A stretch of DNA of 52,900 nucleotides, taken from NCBI RefSeq assembly GCF_003332305.1, contig NZ_QOIO01000039.1, forward strand, positions 1 to 52,900, given 5' to 3'. Of this stretch, positions 41,362 through 50,985 are shown piece by piece. The stretch is from Microvirga aerophila. Lineage in GTDB: Bacteria; Pseudomonadota; Alphaproteobacteria; Rhizobiales; Beijerinckiaceae. The notes below the pieces were generated by a model. It made no database searches and was not told where the DNA came from. It was given only the letters and a program-made list of their open reading frames with translations. Position 1 is the stretch's first letter, and each line of letters begins with the position of its first letter. A program made the translations under genes and the position numbers.

Positions 41362-42561
41362 ATGAACAGACAAGTTTTGGTCGTGAATGCCTGTTCTCCT
41401 GAACTCGACTACTTAACAGCTAACTGGCAAGGCAACGAAAAGGTGACGCTTTGCCGTCCGCTCGCTCGTCTAACCGGTTCCCAAAACATGCGACCCCTTG
41501 ATCTTGTCATAAGATCATTAACAAAGCGCAGAAGTCTTCCAATCAATCCGGACAAGGTCGACGTGAAGTTCGTCGGAGTGCTTGAGGATCTTGCTTTTAA
41601 GATGGTGTCGCATTCCCGCTTTCTTGGAATTAGGGAGCGGGTGATTGAGGCAAGGGCTATAGCTGTCGCAAGGGGGGCAGCACCAGCTGCACGCAATGCC
41701 GATGTCGTGATTGCCGCATGGCAGAGCGCGAAAGAGCCTTTCGCCGCCAGCGATGCCGTTCGGGTTTTAAACTACCCACTCGCCCACCACGAATACTGTG
41801 CGACTATCCTCAAAGAGGAGATGGAGCGCGTTCCTGCGTTCGCTGCGACAATGAACAGTCACAGTTGGCCATCTGTCACGACTGATAGGATGAATGAAGA
41901 AATTGAGACCGCTGACCGGATTGTTGTGGGCTCACACTTTGCCGCAGAAAGCTTTCCAAAGACGATTGGGAGAGACAAGTTCATTATAAGCCCCTACGGT
42001 CACAACAACTCTCTATTTCGTCGTCCTGACTCGACTCCGGTCAATGGCCGCGACCTACTGCACATCGTCTTTGTAGGTCAGCTTACACAACGCAAAGGTA
42101 TATACTATTTCCTTGAGACAGCTAAGAAGCTTAAGGGGAAGGCTCGTTTTACGGCAATCGGAGCGCCAGTGGGAACAGTAGAGCCTCTCGCGAAGTACCA
42201 AGATGTCGTAACATTTGTTCCGTTCGCGACAAGTTCTGTGGTGGCTGAAACACTTCGGACTGCTGACATTATGCTATTTCCTACATTAGCGGAGGGCATG
42301 CCAATCTCCGTGCTGGAGGCCATGGCGTGCGGAGTTGTTCCTCTAACTACAATGCGGGGACCTGGCGAGATCGTGGAAGATGGAGTGAACGGGTTTCTTT
42401 TCCAGCCGAACGACGTCGAGGGATTTGTCTCAAAAATTGAGGAGCTTGACCGTCAGAGGGATCAACTTGCCTGGATGGGAACCAGTGCATCGAAATTCGC
42501 CTCAGCCTTCACATGGAAGCGTTTTGCAGAAGTAATCAAAGTTGAGCTTGAACATGCTTAG
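41362..42561 (+). CDS. GT4-type glycosyltransferase
   Basis: The 399-residue enzyme has a GT-B fold. The C-terminal donor domain contains LHIVFVGQLTQRKGIYYFLE, FPTLAEGMPISVLEAMACGV and VPLTTMRGPGEIVEDGVNGF, with the E-x7-E motif of GT4 enzymes. It would add one sugar of the repeat unit at the cytoplasmic membrane face. ATG 41362 has an AGGGG site; the frame extends further upstream to 41293. The next gene begins eight bases before this one ends, so the two are coupled. Confidence 0.85.
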   Translation: MNRQVLVVNACSPELDYLTANWQGNEKVTLCRPLARLTGSQNMRPLDLVIRSLTKRRSLPINPDKVDVKFVGVLEDLAFKMVSHSRFLGIRERVIEARAIAVARGAAPAARNADVVIAAWQSAKEPFAASDAVRVLNYPLAHHEYCATILKEEMERVPAFAATMNSHSWPSVTTDRMNEEIETADRIVVGSHFAAESFPKTIGRDKFIISPYGHNNSLFRRPDSTPVNGRDLLHIVFVGQLTQRKGIYYFLETAKKLKGKARFTAIGAPVGTVEPLAKYQDVVTFVPFATSSVVAETLRTADIMLFPTLAEGMPISVLEAMACGVVPLTTMRGPGEIVEDGVNGFLFQPNDVEGFVSKIEELDRQRDQLAWMGTSASKFASAFTWKRFAEVIKVELEHA

Positions 42562-43219
42562 ACTGCTCATTGCAGGGGCGGCTGCAATTATGCCGCAAAC
42601 ACTCAAGAAATTTTTATACAGGACATTGTTTGGGTGGGAAATCGCTCCTGGAGTTAAGATCGGATTTTCCTTCATATCAGCGCGTTCAGTGCAGATCGGC
42701 GAGAATGTTCGAATTGGGCACTTAAACATCTTCCGCAATGTCGATAAGATCGCACTTGCACGGGACGTAGTCATAGGAAACTGCAACTACTTCGTAGGTG
42801 CTTCTTCAGGTACAAAGTTCTACAGCACGAAGGCTGAGCGTGTTACAAACACGCTGTCCATAGGAGATGAATCTGCCGTAACTCACCAGCATATTATTGA
42901 TGTCACTGGTGGAGTCCACATCGGCAGCTTCGCTACAATCGCTGGTTACAGAACGACGATCCTTACCCACTCCATAGATCTGGAAGAAAACAAACAGTCA
43001 GTGGCACCGGTGCATATAGGTGACTACACCTTTATTGGCACCAACTGCGTACTTCTCAAAGGCAGTCGCCTTGCATCTCGATGCATTCTTGCAGCCGGCT
43101 CAGTGCATACTTCGGGGTCTACTGACGAGGGATCTCTCTATGGATCAGGAATTGCGAAAAACATCAAAAAAGTGGAGCACTTAGCTTACTTCTCCCGGAC
43201 TCAGGGAGAGGTGCTATGA
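42554..43219 (+). CDS. Left-handed beta-helix acyltransferase
   Basis: The 221-residue protein has hexapeptide-repeat rungs (APGVKIGFSFISARSVQIGE, ENVRIGHLNIFRNVD, PVHIGDYTFIGTNCVLLKGS), typical of trimeric O-acetyltransferases acting on sugars. A short hydrophobic N-terminal segment may tether it to the membrane. A histidine in TILTHSIDLEENK is a candidate catalytic residue. It overlaps both neighbours (the glycosyltransferase by 8 bases and the polymerase by 4), so it is in an operon and probably acetylates the repeat unit or a precursor. Confidence 0.82.
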   Translation: MLRLLIAGAAAIMPQTLKKFLYRTLFGWEIAPGVKIGFSFISARSVQIGENVRIGHLNIFRNVDKIALARDVVIGNCNYFVGASSGTKFYSTKAERVTNTLSIGDESAVTHQHIIDVTGGVHIGSFATIAGYRTTILTHSIDLEENKQSVAPVHIGDYTFIGTNCVLLKGSRLASRCILAAGSVHTSGSTDEGSLYGSGIAKNIKKVEHLAYFSRTQGEVL

Positions 43220-44583
43220 TGATCTCCGCAGCGCTTATTGTAGCAATCATTGTTGCCTTGCTATGCTCATGGGCGGCCTACCACAAGCTTAAGCGCCCCT
43301 ACCTTCACATCCTGACGTGGTACTTAGCATTTCACTGGCTGGTATTTGTGATCCGCCCAGTTGTTACTTACTCGTTTGGATGGCATGGTCAAATTGATTA
43401 TATGTTGTTTTCGCCAAGTGCTGACGATGTCTCTTGGACTAGTATAGCAAGTACTTTATTTCTTGTCATATTTACGGCCTCGTACATTTCATTTGCACCG
43501 AAAAGCATTCAGATAAAACTGCATCCCCTTACATCGAAGGCGATGCAAGCGTTCTATATTGTCTTCGTCCTTCTCATGCCACTCACTTTATACTCGACCG
43601 TCCGCATGTTCTCTGTGGACTACACTCAGGAAAACACTACTGCGCAAATATTCGGTGTGGATGATACGATGGAGGACGCTCTGCTCCATACGGGCCAGAC
43701 AGCCTATATTACAATGGCTTATAATTTCCTTGTTCCTCTCGCCATTTTATTAATTATCGTTCGTAGATTCGATTGGATTTCTCTGGCGTTCGTAGCTCTA
43801 GTAGCAGGGACTAGATTATTTCTTGGCTGGGAACGATGGGGCTTAATAGTACTCGTGTTCGCTATCTGCATCAGCTATGCAACAACATCTACGACAAAAC
43901 TTCGACTTGGCCGAATCCTTGTAGTATTACTGCCTGTGGTTGCGACATTTGCGTTTCTCAGTGAAAATCGTGATTTTCTGAAAGAAGCAGTTGGTATGCA
44001 ACCGGCTTCGTACGCTTCGACGCCCGAGGGACGTAGCTTGGAAGGGATTGCGAGGTGGGTTGACGGTCCAGATTTGGCAGGCTTTGACTTTGCAACCTAC
44101 ATTGTTGCAAAAGTACCAAAAGAAACTCGTACTTACAGCTATTTTCTCCAGCATCTTGAGCTTTTTACTCGTCCTATTCCACGTGTGCTCTGGTCAGGTA
44201 AACCTGTCGGTCCCCCAGTGCCGTTCTTCAATCTAAGCGACTACGGAAACTTTAGGGGGCGGTCGCCTACAATAGTAGGCGATGGATGGATGTCTGCAGG
44301 CTTCTTTGGCGTTGCTGTCAACGCAACTGTCTACGGATTGCTTTTCGGATGGCTTGGTAGACTCGTTAACGCGAAGAATAATATCTACTGGTCGATCTTC
44401 CATGTATTTTTGCTTGCTTTGGCGTTCCAATTCTTCCGCGATGGGGACATTCTTTCCCTTCTTAGGTTCGGTTTGTGGATGTTCGTCCCAATTGTTTTCT
44501 GGCGCTGGACAGCATTACTGTTAACCCATCAACGGCCTCGGTTGCCAAGTAAGATGATGACATCCGGTCGGGCATTGTCATAA
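43216..44583 (+). CDS. Wzy-like polysaccharide polymerase
   Basis: The 455-residue protein has about 11-12 hydrophobic helices with a large loop (about 255-345) containing SLEGIARWVDGPDLAGFDFA and a RPIPRVLWSGKPVGPP segment, as in O-antigen/capsule polymerases. Polymerases vary greatly in sequence, so the call rests on topology and operon context. It begins inside the acyltransferase gene (ATGATG at 43216-43221). Confidence 0.75.
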   Translation: MMISAALIVAIIVALLCSWAAYHKLKRPYLHILTWYLAFHWLVFVIRPVVTYSFGWHGQIDYMLFSPSADDVSWTSIASTLFLVIFTASYISFAPKSIQIKLHPLTSKAMQAFYIVFVLLMPLTLYSTVRMFSVDYTQENTTAQIFGVDDTMEDALLHTGQTAYITMAYNFLVPLAILLIIVRRFDWISLAFVALVAGTRLFLGWERWGLIVLVFAICISYATTSTTKLRLGRILVVLLPVVATFAFLSENRDFLKEAVGMQPASYASTPEGRSLEGIARWVDGPDLAGFDFATYIVAKVPKETRTYSYFLQHLELFTRPIPRVLWSGKPVGPPVPFFNLSDYGNFRGRSPTIVGDGWMSAGFFGVAVNATVYGLLFGWLGRLVNAKNNIYWSIFHVFLLALAFQFFRDGDILSLLRFGLWMFVPIVFWRWTALLLTHQRPRLPSKMMTSGRALS

Positions 44584-44627
44584 ACTGAAGTCGAAAGCGT
44601 ATCTCCTGAAGCACACGTAACGAAACC

Positions 44628-45659
44628 ATGGCGACGAGGAAACTTTTGCGAGTTCTTATCACATCTTTCTTTTTTTATCCGTCACAAGGTGGGATGGAGA
44701 TTTCAGCCCTACATTTGGCTTCCCAGCTGCACAAAGAAGGTCATGAAGTAAAGGTCGTAACGGATACATGTAACCAGGAAGTGGATGTTCTCCCGTTTAA
44801 GGTTGCACGTAGACCAACGATGCTTGACCTGTTTAATCTAGGCAAATGGGCCGAAGTACATATTCATAATCATATATCGTTGCGATACGCGATCCCGCTA
44901 GCGCTGTTCGGCCCTCCACAAGTATTCAGAATTGCTGGGTGGATAGAGCCTGACAACAAATTTTCTACGTTTGCTGGAAAACTCAAACGCTGGCTACTGT
45001 CGCGCCACCATTGCATCGCGAACGGAGTGGAGGTTTATGATGAGTTGCGAGCTCGGTCTAAGATCTTGGTACCGCCGCCTTACGACCCTGACATATACTT
45101 CCTCGCAAACCGCGGCTGCCGAGTTAGGGACTTCACCTTCGTTGGAAGGCTTACTAATGAGAAAGGCGTAGATCTACTTCTCCAAGCTATGGCAATCGTA
45201 CGGGGAGAGGTTGCCGACGTTAATCTCACAATCCTTGGTGACGGACCTGAGCGCCGTTCCCTAGAGATTTTGGCAGAGCAACTTGGGCTGTCAGAATGTG
45301 TGCAATTCGTCGGATCGGCACCGCCGGATCAGGTTAGCAAGCTGCTCAATGAAACGAAGGTGATGGTCGCGCCGTCGTTTATCATTGAGCCGTTCGGGAT
45401 CGTAGCCCTCGAAGGCTTAGCATCAGGCTGTGAGGTGGTCGTACCTGACCGTGGCGGATTTTCGCATGCACTAGGAAGGTTTGGAACAAAATTCGAGCAT
45501 AGAGATCTCCGCAGCCTGTGTGGAGCAATGCTCAAAGCGCTCGAGCGCTCTGGCCAAAATATAGCACTATATAGCGAGGTTAAGGAACATCTTGCGAATT
45601 ATGAGCCATTCAGCACAACGAGGCAGATACTTGACTTTTCATTATCGAACACGCGCTGA
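44628..45659 (+). CDS. GT4-family glycosyltransferase
   Basis: The 343-residue enzyme opens with VLITSFFFYPSQGGMEISAL, the usual glycine-rich acceptor loop with SQGGME, and its donor domain has FTFVGRLTNEKGVDLLLQAM, LTILGDGPERRSLEILAEQL, SFIIEPFGIVALEGLASGCE. These mark GT4 enzymes with a retaining mechanism. The product follows the polymerase by 44 bases. The sugar specificity cannot be told. Confidence 0.92.
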   Translation: MATRKLLRVLITSFFFYPSQGGMEISALHLASQLHKEGHEVKVVTDTCNQEVDVLPFKVARRPTMLDLFNLGKWAEVHIHNHISLRYAIPLALFGPPQVFRIAGWIEPDNKFSTFAGKLKRWLLSRHHCIANGVEVYDELRARSKILVPPPYDPDIYFLANRGCRVRDFTFVGRLTNEKGVDLLLQAMAIVRGEVADVNLTILGDGPERRSLEILAEQLGLSECVQFVGSAPPDQVSKLLNETKVMVAPSFIIEPFGIVALEGLASGCEVVVPDRGGFSHALGRFGTKFEHRDLRSLCGAMLKALERSGQNIALYSEVKEHLANYEPFSTTRQILDFSLSNTR

Positions 45660-45897
45660 ATACCTCAAAAGCGATATCTAAGGAAATGCTGCCTCTTCGA
45701 TCGCGGCATTCCCACATGGTGATTTCTATGACCTTCGCGAAGACATTGAATGACTTGGGTTATCCCTTGGCGGCAGTGTTCCTGTGTTCCTTGCCGTTTC
45801 TAAATTACCAACGCTAGGTCCTGCAGAGTAACACGCGAGTGCTCCAGCTCACTGAATTTATGGCCAAAGCAATTCGACGCAGGATCGTGAGTTATTG
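45660..45897. other. Short spacer in the polysaccharide cassette
   Basis: Nothing is recognised in these 240 bases; they probably include the promoter or leader of the flippase gene. Confidence 0.35.
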
Positions 45898-47196
45898 ATG
45901 AAGAAGGATTTGCCGATCTCGCTCTCATTGCGATTTCTTCAGGTTGTGCTGAATTTCTCTGTTCAGATGATCTGCGCAAAAATTCTTGGAAGTAGCCACT
46001 ATGGCACTTTCTCCGTTGCGTATGCGTGGATGAATGTTCTTCTCGCGCTGATTGCTGGAGGGTTATGCGAGTTGGTTGCTAGAGAAGTTGGGCCAGCCCG
46101 TACTGATGGAAACAATCAAGAGGTTTGTCGGATAATAGCGACCGCAAGTATATTTTGTACTTTGGGCTCGGGGGTACTGATATCCCTGTACGGCGCATGG
46201 AATTCATTCCACGGGACTTGGAGCTTGGAAAGCCTTGTAATGATGGTAAGCCTCATTGCGCTACCATTCTTAGGGCTCTCGACTATTATGAGTGCAGTGC
46301 TGACAGCAGCGGACAGGCCTGTCGCAGGGCAAGTAGTTAACACGTTGCTGTTCCCACTTTTCATGTGTGTGGGGCTGACCCTACTATATTACTTCTACGG
46401 ATCCATTTTGACATCTTTCGAAGTGGCGCTCTTGCTACTAGGTGTTGGCGTCGCATGTGGGTTGATCAGCGTGCTTCAGGTAATACAGGAAGTGGAAATC
46501 AGCCTGCCAAGACTCACATGGCGGGGAACCATCGGCTGGAGCCACTCGGCCGCATGGCTTTCAATCGCTAGCGCAATGGCTGTTTTTCAGAGCAACTTAG
46601 ATGTGATCATTGTAGATTATATCTTAGGTTCCGAGGCGGCGGGTGTTTACAGGCTCGCGGCGCGCTTGGCGTTTGTAGGTTCGATAGCCTCTGTAGCCGT
46701 GCAGCCAATCGCAACCAGTGTTTTAGTTAAGTATCTAAGTGGAACGATCGATGCTGATGAAGCATCACAGCGAATCGGACTCTTGGCGGCTTTCACGTCA
46801 ATCATCTCGTTAGTAGCTGCCGTTATTGTTGTTATTTCTGCGGTTTATATAATGCCGTACATTGGGAGAGACTACACGGGCGGAATGACTGTGGTGATAA
46901 TTATTGCTACCGGTTATATTTTCTATTCGTTAGCAGGTCCTGGAGGGGTGGCTATGAGGGTTTTATCGTATGATTCCCTATTTACTTGGATAGTTTTGCT
47001 TATGCTGCTCGCATCTTTTCTGTCGTATCCTGTTGCGGCATTCTACCTTGGTATTAACGGTGTAGCTGCATCTACCGTTCTCTGCGCCATAGGTGCTGGC
47101 TGGGTCTTCTCCTGTGTCATAAGCCGACGTGAGCGTATCAACTTATCTGTTTTCTCGCGGGCCATTGTGAAAGCGCTAGCTCGGAAAATGGTATAG
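45898..47196 (+). CDS. Wzx-like oligosaccharide flippase
   Basis: The 432-residue protein has about 12-14 transmembrane helices and the MATE/MOP-type layout of Wzx: SLRFLQVVLNFSVQMICAKI, LGSSHYGTFSVAYAWMNVLL near the start, SNLDVIIVDYILGSEAAGVY in the middle. It should move undecaprenyl-linked repeat units across the inner membrane. The start is ATG 45898; a TTG directly before it is in frame. It is essential to the Wzx/Wzy route implied by the neighbours. Confidence 0.88.
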   Translation: MKKDLPISLSLRFLQVVLNFSVQMICAKILGSSHYGTFSVAYAWMNVLLALIAGGLCELVAREVGPARTDGNNQEVCRIIATASIFCTLGSGVLISLYGAWNSFHGTWSLESLVMMVSLIALPFLGLSTIMSAVLTAADRPVAGQVVNTLLFPLFMCVGLTLLYYFYGSILTSFEVALLLLGVGVACGLISVLQVIQEVEISLPRLTWRGTIGWSHSAAWLSIASAMAVFQSNLDVIIVDYILGSEAAGVYRLAARLAFVGSIASVAVQPIATSVLVKYLSGTIDADEASQRIGLLAAFTSIISLVAAVIVVISAVYIMPYIGRDYTGGMTVVIIIATGYIFYSLAGPGGVAMRVLSYDSLFTWIVLLMLLASFLSYPVAAFYLGINGVAASTVLCAIGAGWVFSCVISRRERINLSVFSRAIVKALARKMV

Positions 47197-47788
47197 AAGT
47201 GGCATTCATGCAAAAAAAATCTTCTCCGATTGGGACTTGCATGTTCGTGCAGTTTCCGGACCGCTCCCGCAGGTCACGCAGTTCTCTTTGCGGTCGGCGG
47301 TCCGCCGATTCATCAAGGCAGGAAGGCAAGTGTAGGCCTCTACCGCTGGCTACTTTGAATTTGCACCTTAGAAACTGGCCTAATCGTACGTATATCGCTG
47401 AAAGTCATCAGATCGCGTCACTCGAGTTTGGTGAGACACGCCGCCGGCGACGTTCCCCCGAGCGCGAGAAGCTGCCAGATCATTGAGGAGAGTTTGTCAG
47501 CTCTCCGGCGCACCTCCAGCAACGGTGTGCCCGCATCAGATTCGAAAACAACTCCTTCTTGGCAAACGCGTACGGAGTGCCACAGGGTCACCGTTGGTCG
47601 GCGCTTACTAGTGGTGAAAACCTGACGCTTGGTACCCGACAATAACAGCCGCTGAGGGTGGAAGGCCGTCATTCGGTCATGCTAACCGGACGACGGCGTT
47701 GCGCCAATTCCCGCGATCTGGCTGTCCTTAAAAGCTCGCGGTTAAGCTAATGTGACCCCACAATGGGTCTCTGCGAATTGGTCAAGCA
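47197..47788. other. Gene-poor spacer inside the cassette
   Basis: About 590 bases with GC content closer to the rest of the genome. A minus-strand frame (47418-47672) is open for 84 codons but shows no family feature; no start site is convincing. It may be leftover DNA between two acquisition events. Confidence 0.35.
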
Positions 47789-48082
47789 ATGGGTATGGGA
47801 ATGACAAAGGGATACATCGTCAACAACATCACCGTGAAGGACGAAGCCGGCTATGCGAACTGTCGCGTGACGGCCGCCAAGACACTGGAGGACGCTGCCG
47901 GCACCTTTCTGGTGCGCGGCGGCCGGCACGAGGTGATCGAGGGTCAAAGCTATGAACGCATTATCATCTGCGAATTTGAAAGCTATGAGGCGGCACACGC
48001 CGCATCGGCTGCAGTGCGCGCGCTTGGCGATTTGCGAGGCGACAGCGCGGTCGCAAACATCGTAGTGGTCGAGGGTGTCTGA
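47789..48082 (+). CDS. DUF1330-family protein
   Basis: The 97-residue protein has the small alpha-beta-barrel pattern of DUF1330: MTKGYIVNNITVKDEAGYAN, FLVRGGRHEVIEGQSYERII, ICEFESYEAAHAAS and a final VVVEGV. Members resemble dimeric ABM-type monooxygenases but most have no known function. Three ATGs (47789, 47795, 47801) are in frame; MTKGY at 47801 fits the family best. GC content is higher than in the cassette genes, so it may predate the cassette. Confidence 0.8.
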   Translation: MGMGMTKGYIVNNITVKDEAGYANCRVTAAKTLEDAAGTFLVRGGRHEVIEGQSYERIIICEFESYEAAHAASAAVRALGDLRGDSAVANIVVVEGV

Positions 48083-48519
48083 AGTCGACACGAAGGACCA
48101 AGCTGTGCCGAGGGTCGGAAAACGGCTTCCGCATCGGGTACCAAGCGTCGGATTTTCACCACTAGATTGGCAAGCCTGTGTCCAGGCATGCTCACATCGA
48201 CGTGCGTGCGTAGGGGGAGGTGCTGGCATCAGCGTCTACAGTCCCAGCCGGCTTCGAATCCTGCCTATAGGCTTGAACACGGTCGGTAGTGTGAGGCTTC
48301 GGCCCATACGCAAGGCAAGTGTCTTGCGCTTGAGCGTTAGCGGCTAATGGAACCCTTGCATGTTGCAGATCTTAGCTCTCGTGCGTGATATACGCTGCTG
48401 GGCTGAGGCCAACGCCGCAAACCAACTCTGTCTCTAGGCTTGAGAGACGGCTAGAGCAGTATTATCAGTGTTTGATAAGCCCCTATTCAACGGCGCAGGT
48501 AGGCACGACGGAGATAGTG
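48083..48519. other. Intergenic region without a recognised gene
   Basis: No gene or repeat is visible over about 440 bases; the last 50 bases supply the ribosome site of the methyltransferase gene. Confidence 0.35.
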
Positions 48520-49242
48520 ATGAGGTTAAGCGTATTACGTGGGAAAAAGTTACTGCGTGGTGCAAGATCGAAACTTGGGCGCCGTGCCCTTACCTTCGGT
48601 GTTGGCGCCAGCGTAGAGCATGATAATTCCTTTAGGCGGCAAGAGTATCGTACGATCGTCGACGTTGGAGCAAACAGGGGCCAGTTTGCCCTGTTTGCAA
48701 GGGAGCGGTTTCCAGAGGCGAGGATCGTATCATTCGAGCCACTGACTGAATGCGCCAAAATCTATCGGAGTATCTTTTCGGATGATCCGCTTACTACTGT
48801 CCAGGAGGTTGCAATCGGTCCTGTAGAGCGAGTAGAAAACATACATGTTACCTCAGATAAGGACTCGTCCTCCTTTCTGCCGCCAGCGGACCATCAGTCC
48901 GCAATTTTTGGCTCCGAGGTGACCGGCAGAAGACCTGTGTCAGTGGTCCGGCTGTTCTCTGTTTTGAAGCCGGAGGCGATAAACCAGCCCGCGCTTTTGA
49001 AGATCGATGTCCAAGGGTTTGAACTCGACGTGTTGAAAGGCTGTGATGATTTGAACTGTTTCGATGACATATATGTCGAGGCTTCCTATTTGGAACTGTA
49101 CAAGAACCAACCGCTTGTGAGCGAAATCGTTACCTACCTTCAAGGATATGGCTTTTGTCTGAGGGGAGTATTCAACCAGTTTGATGATCCAAAAAGTGGA
49201 CCGGTACAGGCCGATTTTCTCTTCAGCCGGTCAAGCAGCTAA
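48520..49242 (+). CDS. FkbM-family methyltransferase
   Basis: The 240-residue protein has the SAM-binding core TIVDVGANRGQFALFARERF, IVSFEPLTECAKIYRSIF, then LLKIDVQGFELDVLKGCDDL and the IYVEASYLELYKNQP strand typical of FkbM methyltransferases. These methylate sugar hydroxyls in polysaccharides and antibiotics. ATG 48520 with GGAG upstream is chosen; a longer frame to 48385 lacks family support. It would cap or decorate the repeat unit. Confidence 0.88.
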   Translation: MRLSVLRGKKLLRGARSKLGRRALTFGVGASVEHDNSFRRQEYRTIVDVGANRGQFALFARERFPEARIVSFEPLTECAKIYRSIFSDDPLTTVQEVAIGPVERVENIHVTSDKDSSSFLPPADHQSAIFGSEVTGRRPVSVVRLFSVLKPEAINQPALLKIDVQGFELDVLKGCDDLNCFDDIYVEASYLELYKNQPLVSEIVTYLQGYGFCLRGVFNQFDDPKSGPVQADFLFSRSSS

Positions 49243-49282
49243 AGCTCCAAAGTGCTTCAATAAAAAATAATGGAGGTTCCAC

Positions 49283-50335
49283 CTGTTTCTCCTCATTGGC
49301 CCGTTTCCACCGCCAGTTCATGGCGCGTCCATTATAACTGAACATGTTGCTGCTGCGTTGGCCCATGAAGGTATATCGATACTTCGATGCAGCACATCGC
49401 CAACCACTGTAACTCGCGGTGTGCGCTGGCATTTTAGCCGGCTCGCACGCTATGGCTCCGCTCTATCGAAAGTTTGGACGGCTCAGAACATATCAGGCAT
49501 ATATATTTCGGTATCTGGTGGTCTTGGACTTCTATACGATGCTCTTCTGGTACTTGCCGCGCGTATACGCCAAGTGCCGATTATAGTTCACCACCACAGC
49601 TATTCTTATTTGGGTGAACGCAGTTTTCTGATGGCTGCCCTTGTTTTTGCAGGAGGAGCGCAGCAGACCCATGTTGTTTTGTCTGCAGGTATGGGACAGC
49701 GTCTGAAGCAATTCTACGGAGCGACTTTGCATTGTACACCGATATCAAACATCGCCTTCCTGAGAATGGCTCCAGTCGGCCCTCGATCTCCACAACTGCG
49801 AAGTATTGGGTTCATGTCGAACTTGATACTGACGAAGGGGGTTGATCGCTTTCTGGACCTTGCGGATGAGCTGGCCTACGATGGGATAAGCGTTCACATC
49901 GCTGGTCCATTCCCTAGTGAACATATGAGAGAATATGTGCTTGGTCGGATCCGCAGCATGCCGCATGTAATCTATCATGGGCCTGTTTATGGAGAGCAGA
50001 AAGCGGATTTTCTGAGACAAGTCGACTTATTTGTTTTTCTTTCTCGGTACTTCAATGAGGCTGAGCCATTGGTGCTCTATGAGGCCATGAGGGAGGGTTT
50101 GCCTATTGTATCAACCGCGCGCGGCTGTATTCCAGATATGTTAGACTCGACCATGTCCGTGCTTGTTGATAAGGAAGCAGCTAGCCTCGAAAAGTTGGTC
50201 TCTGCCATCCGATATTGGCGTGACGAGCCTACAAAGTTCGCTGAGATGTCAGCCTCAGCCTCGGCTAGATACAGCACATTGATGTTTGCTGGGCGGGAAC
50301 AGTACAAGAGTTTCCTCCGGTTGTTCGGTCGGTAA
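49283..50335 (+). CDS. GT4-family glycosyltransferase with a probable CTG start
   Basis: The 350-residue enzyme has donor-domain motifs IGFMSNLILTKGVDRFLDLA, VDLFVFLSRYFNEAEPLVLY and EAMREGLPIVSTARGC. The typical N-terminus FLLIGPFPPPVHGASIITEH lies upstream of the first ordinary start (TTG 49358) in the same frame, and between it and a TAA at 49268-49270 no ATG, GTG or TTG occurs. GGAGG at 49272-49276 followed after six bases by CTG at 49283 suggests initiation at CTG. Starting at TTG would remove the acceptor loop. It is the last gene of the cassette. Confidence 0.8.
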   Translation: MFLLIGPFPPPVHGASIITEHVAAALAHEGISILRCSTSPTTVTRGVRWHFSRLARYGSALSKVWTAQNISGIYISVSGGLGLLYDALLVLAARIRQVPIIVHHHSYSYLGERSFLMAALVFAGGAQQTHVVLSAGMGQRLKQFYGATLHCTPISNIAFLRMAPVGPRSPQLRSIGFMSNLILTKGVDRFLDLADELAYDGISVHIAGPFPSEHMREYVLGRIRSMPHVIYHGPVYGEQKADFLRQVDLFVFLSRYFNEAEPLVLYEAMREGLPIVSTARGCIPDMLDSTMSVLVDKEAASLEKLVSAIRYWRDEPTKFAEMSASASARYSTLMFAGREQYKSFLRLFGR

Positions 50336-50605
50336 CGTGGGGCTCCGGGCCTTGCTTGCTCCAATGACAACAATCGAATTTTTGTAAGAAGTTGGACCCG
50401 TCGACTTAATTGACTGGCTGCCGCGTGACATGGCGTTTACCGCCGGTCTGATGTGTCGGTCTGGACGGTTTATTGTAGTCGAACTGGAAGCAGATGCCGA
50501 TCTGTTCGCGCTGGACTTCTACGCCGCTCTAGAGCGTACAGCGGTTGCGTGGAATCGGGACAGCTGATTCCATTGGGCTGGTTGTGGTCGGCCGGGAGGC
50601 ATCCC

Positions 50606-50959
50606 ATGCCAGCTCCTCTGTCCCGAGACTTGCGTGAGCGGATCGTGCGTGCGGTGGAAGGTGGATCGTCCATCCGCCAGGCGGCCCTGCGCTTTGAGGT
50701 GAGCCCCTCTGCGGCGGTCAAACTGATGCGGCGCTTTCGCCAGAGTGGCAGTCCGGCGCCAGCCCGCTTTGGTGGCCACCGTCGTCCCATCCTCGCGCCG
50801 CATGAGGCACTTGTGCGCGCTCTTCTGGATACCAAAGCCGACATCTCACTGAAGGAGATCCAGGCCGAGCTGCACCGGCACGGCATCATGGTGGGGGCGA
50901 CCTCCACCATCAGCCGCTGGCTCAGACGAGCTGGCCTGACGCACAAAAAAAGAGCCTGA
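50606..50959 (+). CDS. IS630-family transposase, N-terminal frame
   Basis: [20 protein letters not shown] begins a 117-residue frame with two helix-turn-helix regions ([20 protein letters not shown] and a second with [15 protein letters not shown]). It ends at a run of seven A (about 50945-50951); a -1 slip there gives [11 protein letters not shown] and joins the next frame. The family is known to use such slippage. Confidence 0.88.
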   Translation: MPAPLSRDLRERIVRAVEGGSSIRQAALRFEVSPSAAVKLMRRFRQSGSPAPARFGGHRRPILAPHEALVRALLDTKADISLKEIQAELHRHGIMVGATSTISRWLRRAGLTHKKRA

Positions 50960-50985
50960 GAGCCGCCGAGCAGGACCGAGTCGAC

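Noticed and set aside
47418..47672. Minus-strand frame of 84 codons in the cassette spacer
   Set aside because: No homology pattern or ribosome site; left as unexplained spacer.
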